From contig NZ_JAHLEM010000042.1 of NCBI RefSeq assembly GCF_018883605.1, positions 1 to 34,396 of the forward strand: a stretch of 34,396 nucleotides of DNA, given 5' to 3'. Shown here piece after piece: positions 7,323 to 13,939 of this stretch. This stretch comes from Streptomyces niphimycinicus (GTDB lineage: Bacteria > Actinomycetota > Actinomycetes > Streptomycetales > Streptomycetaceae). Position 1 is the first letter of the stretch. Every line of letters starts with the position of its first letter. The position numbers and the translations under genes are program-made. The notes below the pieces were generated by a model that saw only the letters and a program-made list of their open reading frames with translations, did not search any database and was not told where the DNA came from.

Positions 7323-8081
7323 ATGGCATGGAGCACTCGTGAGATCGCCGAACTGGCGGGCACAAGCCTGCGAGCGGTGCGGCACTACCACGAGGTCGGC
7401 CTGCTCGACGAGCCGGTGCGCCGCGCCAACGGCTACAAGCAGTACGGCGTCGCCCATCTCGTCCGGCTGCTGCGCATCAAGCGCCTGGTCGACCTGGGGT
7501 TCTCGCTGTCCCAGATCGCCGAGATGGGCGACGCCGACGATCATCCGGAGGAAGCCTTGCGCGCGCTTGACGCCGAACTCGCCGCCACCATCGAACGGTT
7601 GCAACGGGCCAGGATGGAACTCGGCTTCATACTGAAGAAGTCGGTTCCGACCGACCTGCCGCCGGAGTTCGCCACGGCCGCGGTCGACGCTCCCATGGCC
7701 GACGCGGAACGCTCGTTCGTCACCGTGATGAGCAGGGTGCTCGGCCCGAAGGGCACCGCGGCCTACGCCGACCTGATGCGAAAGCCCGTCCAGGACGATC
7801 CCGCCTGCGACGCCTTCGCACAACTGCCCGCCGACGCCGACGAGCGGACCCGCGCCGAGGTGGCCGAAGCCCTGGTCGCCTACGTGCTGGAGCTGTGGCG
7901 GCAGAACCCGGGGCTGAGCACACTGTCCGCCGACGCTCCGCGCGGCGTGAAGTACGCGAAGAAGACCGTCGTCAGCGCCTTCCAGGAGATCTACAACGAA
8001 GCCCAGGCGGACGTCCTGGGCCGGCTTGGCGTCCTGCTGGCCGAAGCGCGACGCACCCCGGCCTCGCGACCGGCGGACTGA
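7323..8081 (+). CDS. MerR-family transcriptional regulator
   Basis: Transcription factor of 252 residues. The N-terminal winged helix-turn-helix is clear: STREIAELAGTSLRAVRHYHEVGLL, then GYKQYGVAHLVRLLRIKRLVDLGFSLSQIAEM, and a coiled-coil dimer helix LDAELAATIERLQRARMEL. The roughly 150-residue C-terminal region is long for a metal sensor and has no Cys cluster, so a small-molecule or stress ligand is more likely. The ATG at 7323 follows GGAG by 8 nt. The upstream MerR operator supports autoregulation. It is followed by a terminator hairpin at 8117-8147. Target beyond itself unknown; the divergent DUF3159 gene is a candidate. Confidence 0.92.
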   Translation: MAWSTREIAELAGTSLRAVRHYHEVGLLDEPVRRANGYKQYGVAHLVRLLRIKRLVDLGFSLSQIAEMGDADDHPEEALRALDAELAATIERLQRARMELGFILKKSVPTDLPPEFATAAVDAPMADAERSFVTVMSRVLGPKGTAAYADLMRKPVQDDPACDAFAQLPADADERTRAEVAEALVAYVLELWRQNPGLSTLSADAPRGVKYAKKTVVSAFQEIYNEAQADVLGRLGVLLAEARRTPASRPAD

Positions 8082-8116
8082 CGGCCCGCTGGTAAGACGA
8101 AAATTCCCCGGCCCGG

Positions 8117-8147
8117 CCCGGCACCCCCCCCAGTCCTGGGTGCCGGG
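8117..8147 (+). terminator. merR terminator hairpin
   Basis: CCCGGCACCC (8117-8126) pairs perfectly with GGGTGCCGGG (8138-8147) around an 11-nt loop, 36 nt after the merR stop codon. Confidence 0.7.
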
Positions 8148-8174
8148 AAGCGCCGCGCGGCCGGGCCTCGCCCA

Positions 8175-8191
8175 ATAGGAAAGTTTCCTAT
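8175..8191. promoter_or_regulatory. ATAGGAAAGTTTCCTAT palindrome upstream of the chitinase gene
   Basis: Perfect 8-bp arms, ATAGGAAA (8175-8182) and TTTCCTAT (8184-8191), around a central G. It is AT-rich in a GC-rich background and lies 104 nt upstream of the chitinase start, so it is a strong operator candidate. It is not the DasR-type sequence known for many chitinase genes. The regulator is unknown. Confidence 0.65.
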
Positions 8192-8295
8192 CCGACATCT
8201 TGTCGCGGCCATGCCGCCTCGCTAGGTTCAGCCTCGCCAGATCGCGCCTCGCCAGACCCCCCTCCAACCCCCCACCCCAGGAGGCTCCGTCAGCC

Positions 8296-9312
8296 ATGCC
8301 TCGTTCCCGGCATCACCGCAGACTCGCCCTCGCCGCCGCCGTCGGCATGCTCGCCGCGGGCGTCACCACGGCGGCCACCGCGCAAGCGGCGCCGCAGCAC
8401 ACCGCCACCGCCGCCACCGCCGCCGCACCCAGCGGCCTCAACGGCCCCTACCTCTACCTCGGTTGGGGCTCCCCGCCCAAGGCCACGGACGTCATGTCGG
8501 CGACCGGCACCACTCAGTTCACGATGGCGTTCATGCTCTCCGACGGCGGCTGCAACCCCAAGTGGGACGGCTCCCGCGGGCTCACCGGCGGCAACGACCA
8601 GTCGACGATCAACTCCATCCGCTCGGCGGGCGGCGATGTCACCGTCTCCTTCGGCGGCTGGAGCGGTAACAAGCTGGGCGAGAAGTGTTCCTCCGCCTCC
8701 GCACTCGCCGGCGCGTACCAGAAGGTCATCGACGCCTACAAGCTCAAGTCGATCGACATCGACATCGAAGCGAGCGAGTTCGAGAACGCGACGGTCCGCC
8801 AGCGCGTGGTCGACGCGCTCAAGACGGTCAAGCAGAAGAACAGCGGCATCAAGGTGTACGTCACCTTCGGCACCACCACCTCCGGCCCCGACTCCAATGG
8901 CAAGGACCTGGTCAAGCGTGGCGCCGCCGCCGGGCTCGACGTGGACGGCTGGGCGGTCATGCCGTTCGACTTCGGCCAGGGCTCCATCGATATGGCGGGG
9001 GCCACCAAGTCGGCGGTGGACGGTCTGAAGAACACCGTGGCGAGCGCGTACGGGCTCTCCTCCGACGCCGCCTACCGCAAGGTCGGCTTCTCCTCGATGA
9101 ACGGCAAGACCGACGTCGCGGGCGAGACCATATCCCTGAACAACTTCAAGGACATGGTGTCCTACGCCAAGAGCCACCACCTGGCCCGCGTCAGCTTCTG
9201 GTCGCTCAACCGCGACCGCAAGTGCGGCTCCGGCACGGACGGCGACGCGTGCAGCGGGATCGACCAGGGCACATACGACTTCACCAAGGTGCTCGCGGGG
9301 TACAACGGCTGA
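8296..9312 (+). CDS. Secreted GH18-family chitinase-like glycosyl hydrolase
   Basis: Exported enzyme of 338 residues, expected to hydrolyse chitin or a related beta-1,4-GlcNAc polymer outside the cell. ATG 8296 follows AGGAGG (8279-8284); the longer in-frame start at 8200 has no such site. A signal peptide (RHHRR, then LALAAAVGMLAAGVTTAATA, cleavage near AQAA) precedes a single TIM-barrel domain. Barrel motifs are YLYLGWGSPP, FTMAFML, VTVSFGGWSGN (the SxGG motif) and SIDIDIEASEF. In the last, Glu158 is the predicted acid/base and the first Asp of DxxDxDxE is replaced by Lys. VDGWAVMPFDFG and VSFWSLNRDRKCG complete the barrel. No chitin-binding module is present. It is a stand-alone gene with an AT-rich palindrome upstream. 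Confidence 0.85.
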   Translation: MPRSRHHRRLALAAAVGMLAAGVTTAATAQAAPQHTATAATAAAPSGLNGPYLYLGWGSPPKATDVMSATGTTQFTMAFMLSDGGCNPKWDGSRGLTGGNDQSTINSIRSAGGDVTVSFGGWSGNKLGEKCSSASALAGAYQKVIDAYKLKSIDIDIEASEFENATVRQRVVDALKTVKQKNSGIKVYVTFGTTTSGPDSNGKDLVKRGAAAGLDVDGWAVMPFDFGQGSIDMAGATKSAVDGLKNTVASAYGLSSDAAYRKVGFSSMNGKTDVAGETISLNNFKDMVSYAKSHHLARVSFWSLNRDRKCGSGTDGDACSGIDQGTYDFTKVLAGYNG

Positions 9313-9353
9313 GTCCGGCTGCCACCGGCTGAGCCGCGCCCCCGTGCGCCCGG

Positions 9354-9369
9354 GGGGGGTACGCCCCCC
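9354..9369 (+). terminator. Possible GC-only hairpin after the chitinase gene
   Basis: GGGGGG (9354-9359), loop TACG, CCCCCC (9364-9369), inside a G/C-rich region with several GTAC steps. It could end the chitinase transcript, but the stem is short. Confidence 0.4.
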
Positions 9370-9448
9370 GTACGCCCGGGGTGTACGAGGACGTACAAGG
9401 GCGCACGCCCCCGTACCCCCGCGGCGGCGTTCGATCAAGTGACGATCC

Positions 9449-9490
9449 AGGTCACGGGGATTGACCTTCCGTTGAAGCCGACCTTACGGT
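9449..9490 (+). promoter_or_regulatory. Promoter and possible operator of the sugar ABC operon
   Basis: TTGACC (9461-9466) and TACGGT (9485-9490) with an 18-nt spacer form a good vegetative-type promoter. An inverted repeat AGGTCA (9449-9454) and TGACCT (9462-9467) with a 7-nt spacer overlaps the -35, a position suited to repression. No cognate regulator gene lies next to it. Confidence 0.55.
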
Positions 9491-9530
9491 CAGCGCGCAG
9501 CCCACAGAGGCCAGCAAGGAGGTCGTGCCC

Positions 9531-10907
9531 GTGCGCCCCACCGCCCCACTGATCCTCGCCGCCACCCTCGCCGCCACCGCAGGACTCACATCCTGCGGTG
9601 GCGGTTCGGGCAGCGACCCGGACACCGTCAAGGTCGTCTACAACCGCTCCACGGACAACAAGATCCGCTTCAAGGACAACCATCTGGCCGAGGTGAAGAA
9701 GCAGTTCGAGAAGGCCAACCCCGGCAAGAAGGTCAAGCTGGTCCCGATCCAGGCGCAGGACAACGACTACGCCACCAAGGTCCAGCAGATGATGCGGTCC
9801 CCCAAGACCGCCCCCGACTTGGTCTACGAGGACACCTTCCGGATCAACTCGGACATCAAGGCGGGCTATCTGCGCCCCCTCGACGACTATCTGGCCAAGT
9901 GGAAGAGCTGGGACCAGTTCGTCGACACCGCGAAGGCGGCGGCCAAGGCCGAGGACGGCAAGACGTACGGCGTCCCGGACGGCACCGACACCCGTGGCCT
10001 GTGGTTCAACAAGAAGATCTTTGCCAAGGCCGGGCTGCCGGCCGACTGGTCGCCCAAGAACTGGGACGACATCCTCAAGGCGGCGCGCACGATCAAGCAG
10101 AAGGTCCCCGGCGTCATCCCGCTCAACACCTACACCGGCAAGGCCCCGGGCGAGACCTCCGTCATGCAGAGCTTCGAGATGCTGCTGTACGGCACGGGCG
10201 AGGCGGGCGGGAACCCCCTCTACGACCCCGGCGCCAAGAAGTGGGTCACCGGCGGCAAGGGCTTCCAGGACGCGCTGGGCTTCCTTCGGACCGTCTACTC
10301 CGAGAAGCTCGGCCCGGACATCTCCGACGCCCTCGACCCCAACGTCGGCACCACCGTCTACAGCGAATGGCTCCCCCAGGGCAAGCTGGCCATCGCCCTC
10401 GACGGCTCCTGGCTGGGCCAGAACTGGCTGAAGACCGGCGGCAAGCCGTGGCCCGAGTGGTCCAAGACCCTCGGCCAGGCCCCGATGCCCACCCAGAACG
10501 GGCAGGCGCCCGGCCAGGTCAGCATGTCCGGCGGCTGGACGTGGGCGATCACCGCGAAGTCCAAGAACCCCGATCTGGCCTGGAAGTTCGTCCAGCAGCT
10601 CCAGACCAAGGACAACGCGGTCACCTGGGACATCGTCGACGCCCAGATCGCGGTCCGCAAGGACGTCGCGCAGGACCCGAAGTACACCTCCTCGATGCCC
10701 GGGATCACCTTCTTCACGGGGCTGGTGAAGTACACCCACTACCGCCCCACCACCCCCGTCTACCCCCAGGTGTCCACGGCGATCGGTGAGGCCATGGAGG
10801 CGGCGACGGCCGGTGGCTCCTCCCCGGAGAAGGCCGCGAAGTCCTACGACGACCAGCTCAAATCCATCGCCGACGGCGCCACGGTGGCGGCGAGCGGCCA
10901 GGGCTGA
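9531..10907 (+). CDS. Sugar ABC transporter substrate-binding lipoprotein
   Basis: Extracellular solute-binding protein of family 1 (MalE-like), 458 residues, anchored by a lipid. GTG 9531 is preferred over GTG 9525 because AAGGAGG (9516-9522) is 8 nt away from the former and only 2 nt from the latter. Signal sequence LILAATLAATAGLTSC has a lipobox with Cys22, followed by a Gly/Ser linker. The mature part shows VKLVPIQAQDNDYATKVQQM, DLVYEDTFRI, YGVPDGTDTRGLWFNKKIFA, a typical sugar-binding block, and YSEWLPQGKLAIALDGSW. It pairs with the permease that starts 12 nt downstream. Which sugar is bound cannot be read from sequence. Confidence 0.9.
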   Translation: MRPTAPLILAATLAATAGLTSCGGGSGSDPDTVKVVYNRSTDNKIRFKDNHLAEVKKQFEKANPGKKVKLVPIQAQDNDYATKVQQMMRSPKTAPDLVYEDTFRINSDIKAGYLRPLDDYLAKWKSWDQFVDTAKAAAKAEDGKTYGVPDGTDTRGLWFNKKIFAKAGLPADWSPKNWDDILKAARTIKQKVPGVIPLNTYTGKAPGETSVMQSFEMLLYGTGEAGGNPLYDPGAKKWVTGGKGFQDALGFLRTVYSEKLGPDISDALDPNVGTTVYSEWLPQGKLAIALDGSWLGQNWLKTGGKPWPEWSKTLGQAPMPTQNGQAPGQVSMSGGWTWAITAKSKNPDLAWKFVQQLQTKDNAVTWDIVDAQIAVRKDVAQDPKYTSSMPGITFFTGLVKYTHYRPTTPVYPQVSTAIGEAMEAATAGGSSPEKAAKSYDDQLKSIADGATVAASGQG

Positions 10908-10919
10908 GGGCCGCCCCCG

Positions 10920-11837
10920 ATGGCAACCGCGACCAAAGTGGCGGCGGCCCCGACGGACACCCCGGCCCGCCCGGGCCCCCGTCGCGGCCGCCCCCTGCGC
11001 TGGCTTCCGCTCGCCCCCGCCACCGTCATGCTGCTGCTCTTCCTCGGTGGCCCCATCGCGTACTGCGTCTATATCGCCTTCACCAATATGCAGCTCACGG
11101 GCGCGTCCTCCACGGACTTCGTGGGGCTGGACAACTTCCAGCGCGCCTTCGGGGACGACGACTTCCGCAACGCCGTCGTCCTCACCCTCGTCTTCACCCT
11201 GCTCTCCTCCCTCGTCGGCCAGAACACCCTGGGCCTGGCCCTCGCCGCCCTGATGCAGCGCGCCTCCCGGCCGGTGCGGACACTGACCGGCGCGATCGTC
11301 ATCGCCGCCTGGGTCGTCCCCGAGATCGTGGCGGGCTTCCTGCTGTACGCGTTCTTCCGCCGCGAGGGCACGCTCAACGCACTGCTGGACTGGCTGGGCC
11401 TGCCGTCCCAGAACTGGCTCTACACCCTGCCCATCCTCGCCGTGTCCTTCGCCAACGTCTGGCGCGGCACGGCCTTCTCGATGCTCGTCTACTCCGCCGC
11501 CCTGTCCGAGATCCCCAAGGAGATCACCGAGGCGGCTGAGGTCGACGGCGCGGGTGGGCTGAGCCGCTTCTGGCACATCACCCTGCCGATGATCCGCCGC
11601 TCCATCGGCACCAATCTGATGCTGAACACCTTGCAGACGCTGTCGGTGTTCGGCCTCATCTGGGCGATGACCCGGGGCGGCCCGGGAAACCGCAGCCAGA
11701 CGCTGCCGGTCTTCATGTACGACCAGGCGTTCAACAAATCCCTCATCGGCTACGGCACGGCGGTGGCACTGCTGTTGCTGCTGGTGGGGGCGCTGTTCTC
11801 GGTGGTGTATCTGCGGCTGATGCGCGAGGAGGTCTGA
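10920..11837 (+). CDS. Sugar ABC transporter permease (MalF-type)
   Basis: Inner-membrane subunit of a carbohydrate importer, 305 residues. It has a Pro/Arg-rich cytoplasmic N-tail, then first helix ATVMLLLFLGGPIAYCVYIAF, the external GLDNFQRAF segment, and five further helices. The EAA loop that docks the ATPase is intact: EITEAAEVDGAGGLSRFWHITLPMI. It starts 12 nt after the binding-protein gene. A MalG-type second permease normally follows such a gene, but here a perfect terminator-like hairpin (11862-11885) comes 24 nt after the stop and no second permease or ATPase is present. Energy is probably supplied by a shared ATPase such as MsiK encoded elsewhere. Confidence 0.9.
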   Translation: MATATKVAAAPTDTPARPGPRRGRPLRWLPLAPATVMLLLFLGGPIAYCVYIAFTNMQLTGASSTDFVGLDNFQRAFGDDDFRNAVVLTLVFTLLSSLVGQNTLGLALAALMQRASRPVRTLTGAIVIAAWVVPEIVAGFLLYAFFRREGTLNALLDWLGLPSQNWLYTLPILAVSFANVWRGTAFSMLVYSAALSEIPKEITEAAEVDGAGGLSRFWHITLPMIRRSIGTNLMLNTLQTLSVFGLIWAMTRGGPGNRSQTLPVFMYDQAFNKSLIGYGTAVALLLLLVGALFSVVYLRLMREEV

Positions 11838-11861
11838 GCCGCGCCCCTCTGAACTCCGCCC

Positions 11862-11885
11862 CGGGGGCCGCGAGCGCGGCCCCCG
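11862..11885 (+). terminator. Terminator hairpin of the sugar ABC operon
   Basis: CGGGGGCCGC (11862-11871) pairs perfectly with GCGGCCCCCG (11876-11885) across the loop GAGC. It is 24 nt beyond the permease stop. Confidence 0.75.
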
Positions 11886-12086
11886 TCAGCACCACCGCGA
11901 CCAGCAGGGCGCACACCGCCACCGAGGCGCTCGCCGACGGTCCGGCGCCCGACCCCGGGCTGGTGCCCGACCTCGGGCTGATGTCCCTGTCTGAGATCAC
12001 ACCCTCAACTGTCCGCGCGGACGGCCACGTTCCCATGACGTACGTCACCCTGCCGCCCCCGCGTCCGGTCGGCCGCGGGCAGGCGG

Positions 12087-12896
12087 TCAGCCGCTGGTGC
12101 GCGTGCGCCGCCGGTGGGCCTTCTGCCTGCACGCCGCCCCGCAGAACCGCGCGGGGCGCCCCGCGCGGCCGGTGCGGTCGCCGGGCAGCGTCTCACCGCA
12201 CATCTCGCACCGACCGATTTCGTCACGCGGACCGGTGACTCCGGTGCCGACCTCCGCCATTCCGTTACGGAATTTCGTTACGGTCTGTTCCGCCCGCAAT
12301 CCGTCGCACATCACCGCCGTCAGCACCCCGGGCCCGGGGCCGCGCCCCTGCTCCATGGCCGCGCACCCCGCCACCAGCGCCTGTACGTCCGCCGCCGCGA
12401 CATCCGCCCTGACCGCTCCGGCCTCCTGGGCGCGCCGGAGCAGCACACTCAGCACCTCACCGAACTCGCGCCTGGCACCGGCCGCCACCGCGTCGGGCGC
12501 ACGGCCGGGTGCCTCCCGGGCGAATGCCTCGCACAGCGCACGGTTGAGCGACGCCTCCTTGACCACGCGCTCCAGGAAGCCGAAGAACGCCGCCCCCGGG
12601 TCCTCGGCCACGGCCAACGCCCGCCCCTCGGCGACGAACCCGTCCACGCTGTCGGCGATCACCGCCCCGAAAAGGTCCTCTTTGGAGGGGAAGTGGCGGT
12701 ACACCGTCCCGGCGCCCACCCCGGCCCGCTCGGCGATGGTGCCGAGCGGCGCCATGCCGCCCTCCGCCGCGAACGAGGCCCTGGCGGCGGCCAGCACCCG
12801 CGCCCTGTTCCGCCGCGCGTCGGCCCGCGAGGGCTGCTCGCCCGAGGGCGGCCCTTCGCCGCCTGCCGCGCCGTGCGCCGCTTCCCTCGCCGCCAT
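12087..12896 (-). CDS. TetR-family regulator with C-terminal zinc-ribbon-like tail
   Basis: Repressor-type DNA-binding protein, 269 residues. The ATG at 12896 has GGGAG about 8 nt upstream. After an Ala/Gly-rich N-tail, the TetR DNA-binding domain is clear: RARVLAAARASFAAEGGMAPLGTIAERAGVG, then AGTVYRHFPSKEDLFGAVI. The ligand-binding helices follow to about residue 215. The final 40 residues are unusual: Cys230 and Cys233 (CEMC) and Cys252 and Cys256 (CGAAC), flanking a GRAGRPARF stretch and ending in KAHRRRTRT. This resembles the small zinc-binding tails often seen in Streptomyces proteins. It is divergent from the NmrA-type gene, with AACCGGGT repeats between them, so that gene is the likely target. 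Confidence 0.88.
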   Translation of the reverse strand: MAAREAAHGAAGGEGPPSGEQPSRADARRNRARVLAAARASFAAEGGMAPLGTIAERAGVGAGTVYRHFPSKEDLFGAVIADSVDGFVAEGRALAVAEDPGAAFFGFLERVVKEASLNRALCEAFAREAPGRAPDAVAAGARREFGEVLSVLLRRAQEAGAVRADVAAADVQALVAGCAAMEQGRGPGPGVLTAVMCDGLRAEQTVTKFRNGMAEVGTGVTGPRDEIGRCEMCGETLPGDRTGRAGRPARFCGAACRQKAHRRRTRTSG

Positions 12897-12910
12897 CTCC
12901 GTCTCCCTGA

Positions 12911-12951
12911 TTGACAACCGGGTCGCCCATTCCGGTACGTTAACCGGGTTA
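12911..12951 (+). promoter_or_regulatory. Promoter with AACCGGGT repeats between tetR and the NmrA-type gene
   Basis: TTGACA (12911-12916) and TACGTT (12936-12941) with a 19-nt spacer form a candidate promoter for the oxidoreductase gene. AACCGGGT occurs at 12916-12923 and 12942-12949, and the second copy is part of an 11-bp palindrome TAACC-G-GGTTA (12941-12951). The sites flank the spacer and overlap the -10, so TetR binding there would block transcription in both directions. Confidence 0.55.
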
Positions 12952-12983
12952 CTCGTTCCGATTCTACTCGGGAGCCTTCCGCC

Positions 12984-13889
12984 ATGACCCCCATGACGTC
13001 GAACCACATCATCCTGGTGACCGGCGCGACCGGTCAGCAGGGCGGCGCCACCGCGAGGCGACTGCTCGCCGACGGCCGCCACGTCCGCGCGCTCACCCGG
13101 GACACCACCAGCCCCGCGGCAGTCGCCCTCGCCTCGGCGGGCGCCGAACTGGTCGCGGGCGATCTGGACGACCGCGCCTCGCTCGACGCAGCCGCCCGCG
13201 GAGCCCACGGTGTCTTCAGCGTCCAGCCCACCCCCGGTATGCCGGGCCTGCCCACGGAATACGGACCGGACGACGAGGTGCGGCGGGGCAGGAACGTGGC
13301 GGACGCCGCGCGGTCCGCCGGGGCCCAACTCCTCGTCTACGCCTCCGCGTTCGGCGCCGACAATGACAGCGGGCTGTCGACGCTGGAGAGCAAGCGGCGC
13401 ATCGAGGAGCACATCGACGCGATCGGCATGCCCGCGACCGTCCTGCGCCCCACGTCCTTCATGGAGAACCTCCTCCACCCCGTATGGGGTCTACGGGGCG
13501 GCGCCCTGGCCACCCCGTACAACCCGGACACCCGCCAGCAGTTCATCGCGCTGGCCGACATCGCGGCCTTCGCCGCCCTCGCCTTCGACGCCCCCGACCG
13601 CTTCCGCTCCCGCGCCTTCGACCTGGCGGGCGACACCCTCACCCCACCGGAGACCGCCGCCGCCATCACCCGGGCCACGGGCCAGGAGGTCCCGTACGTC
13701 CACATCCCCCTGGACGCCATACGCGCCCGGAGCGAGGAGGCGGCCCGCGGCATCCAGTCCCTCAACGACGGCATCTACCCCTTGGTCGACATCGAGCCCC
13801 TGCGCGCCCTCCACCCCGGCCTGCTCACCTTCGGAGACTGGCTGACCCACCATGGCGCGGCCCGCTTCAAAGCCCTGCTGAACACATAG
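12984..13889 (+). CDS. NmrA-type NAD(P)-binding oxidoreductase/sensor
   Basis: Atypical short-chain dehydrogenase of the NmrA/HSCARG group, 301 residues, cytoplasmic. The N-terminal Rossmann motif is GATGQQGGATARRLL (GxxGxxG) after strand HIILVTG, followed by VRALTRD, where the Arg usually reads the NADP phosphate. DLDDRASLDAAARGAHGVFSVQP and LVYASAFGADNDSG follow. The classic catalytic Tyr-x3-Lys is not visible: the equivalent region reads STLESKRRIEEH. Members act as redox sensors or quinone/ether reductases. GGGAG precedes the ATG. Divergent from a TetR regulator that probably represses it; such pairs commonly respond to electrophiles. Confidence 0.88.
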   Translation: MTPMTSNHIILVTGATGQQGGATARRLLADGRHVRALTRDTTSPAAVALASAGAELVAGDLDDRASLDAAARGAHGVFSVQPTPGMPGLPTEYGPDDEVRRGRNVADAARSAGAQLLVYASAFGADNDSGLSTLESKRRIEEHIDAIGMPATVLRPTSFMENLLHPVWGLRGGALATPYNPDTRQQFIALADIAAFAALAFDAPDRFRSRAFDLAGDTLTPPETAAAITRATGQEVPYVHIPLDAIRARSEEAARGIQSLNDGIYPLVDIEPLRALHPGLLTFGDWLTHHGAARFKALLNT

Positions 13890-13911
13890 CCGGGCGGCGG
13901 GGGTCGCCCGG
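13890..13911 (+). terminator. Hairpin between convergent genes
   Basis: CCGGGCG (13890-13896) and CGCCCGG (13905-13911) with an 8-nt loop directly follow the NmrA-type stop codon. A second short stem, CTCCTG (13925-13930) with CAGGAG (13941-13946), overlaps the end of the opposing subtilisin gene. Confidence 0.55.
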
Positions 13912-13939
13912 TTCGGCGAGTTCGCTCCTGGCCGTTCGG

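Noticed and set aside
11743..12132. Minus-strand frame with a hydrophobic stretch (VAVCALLVAVVLTGAALAA) between the permease and tetR
   Set aside because: It overlaps the permease 3' end, has no ribosome site and spans the operon terminator hairpin. The hydrophobic run can arise from GC-rich codons read in reverse.
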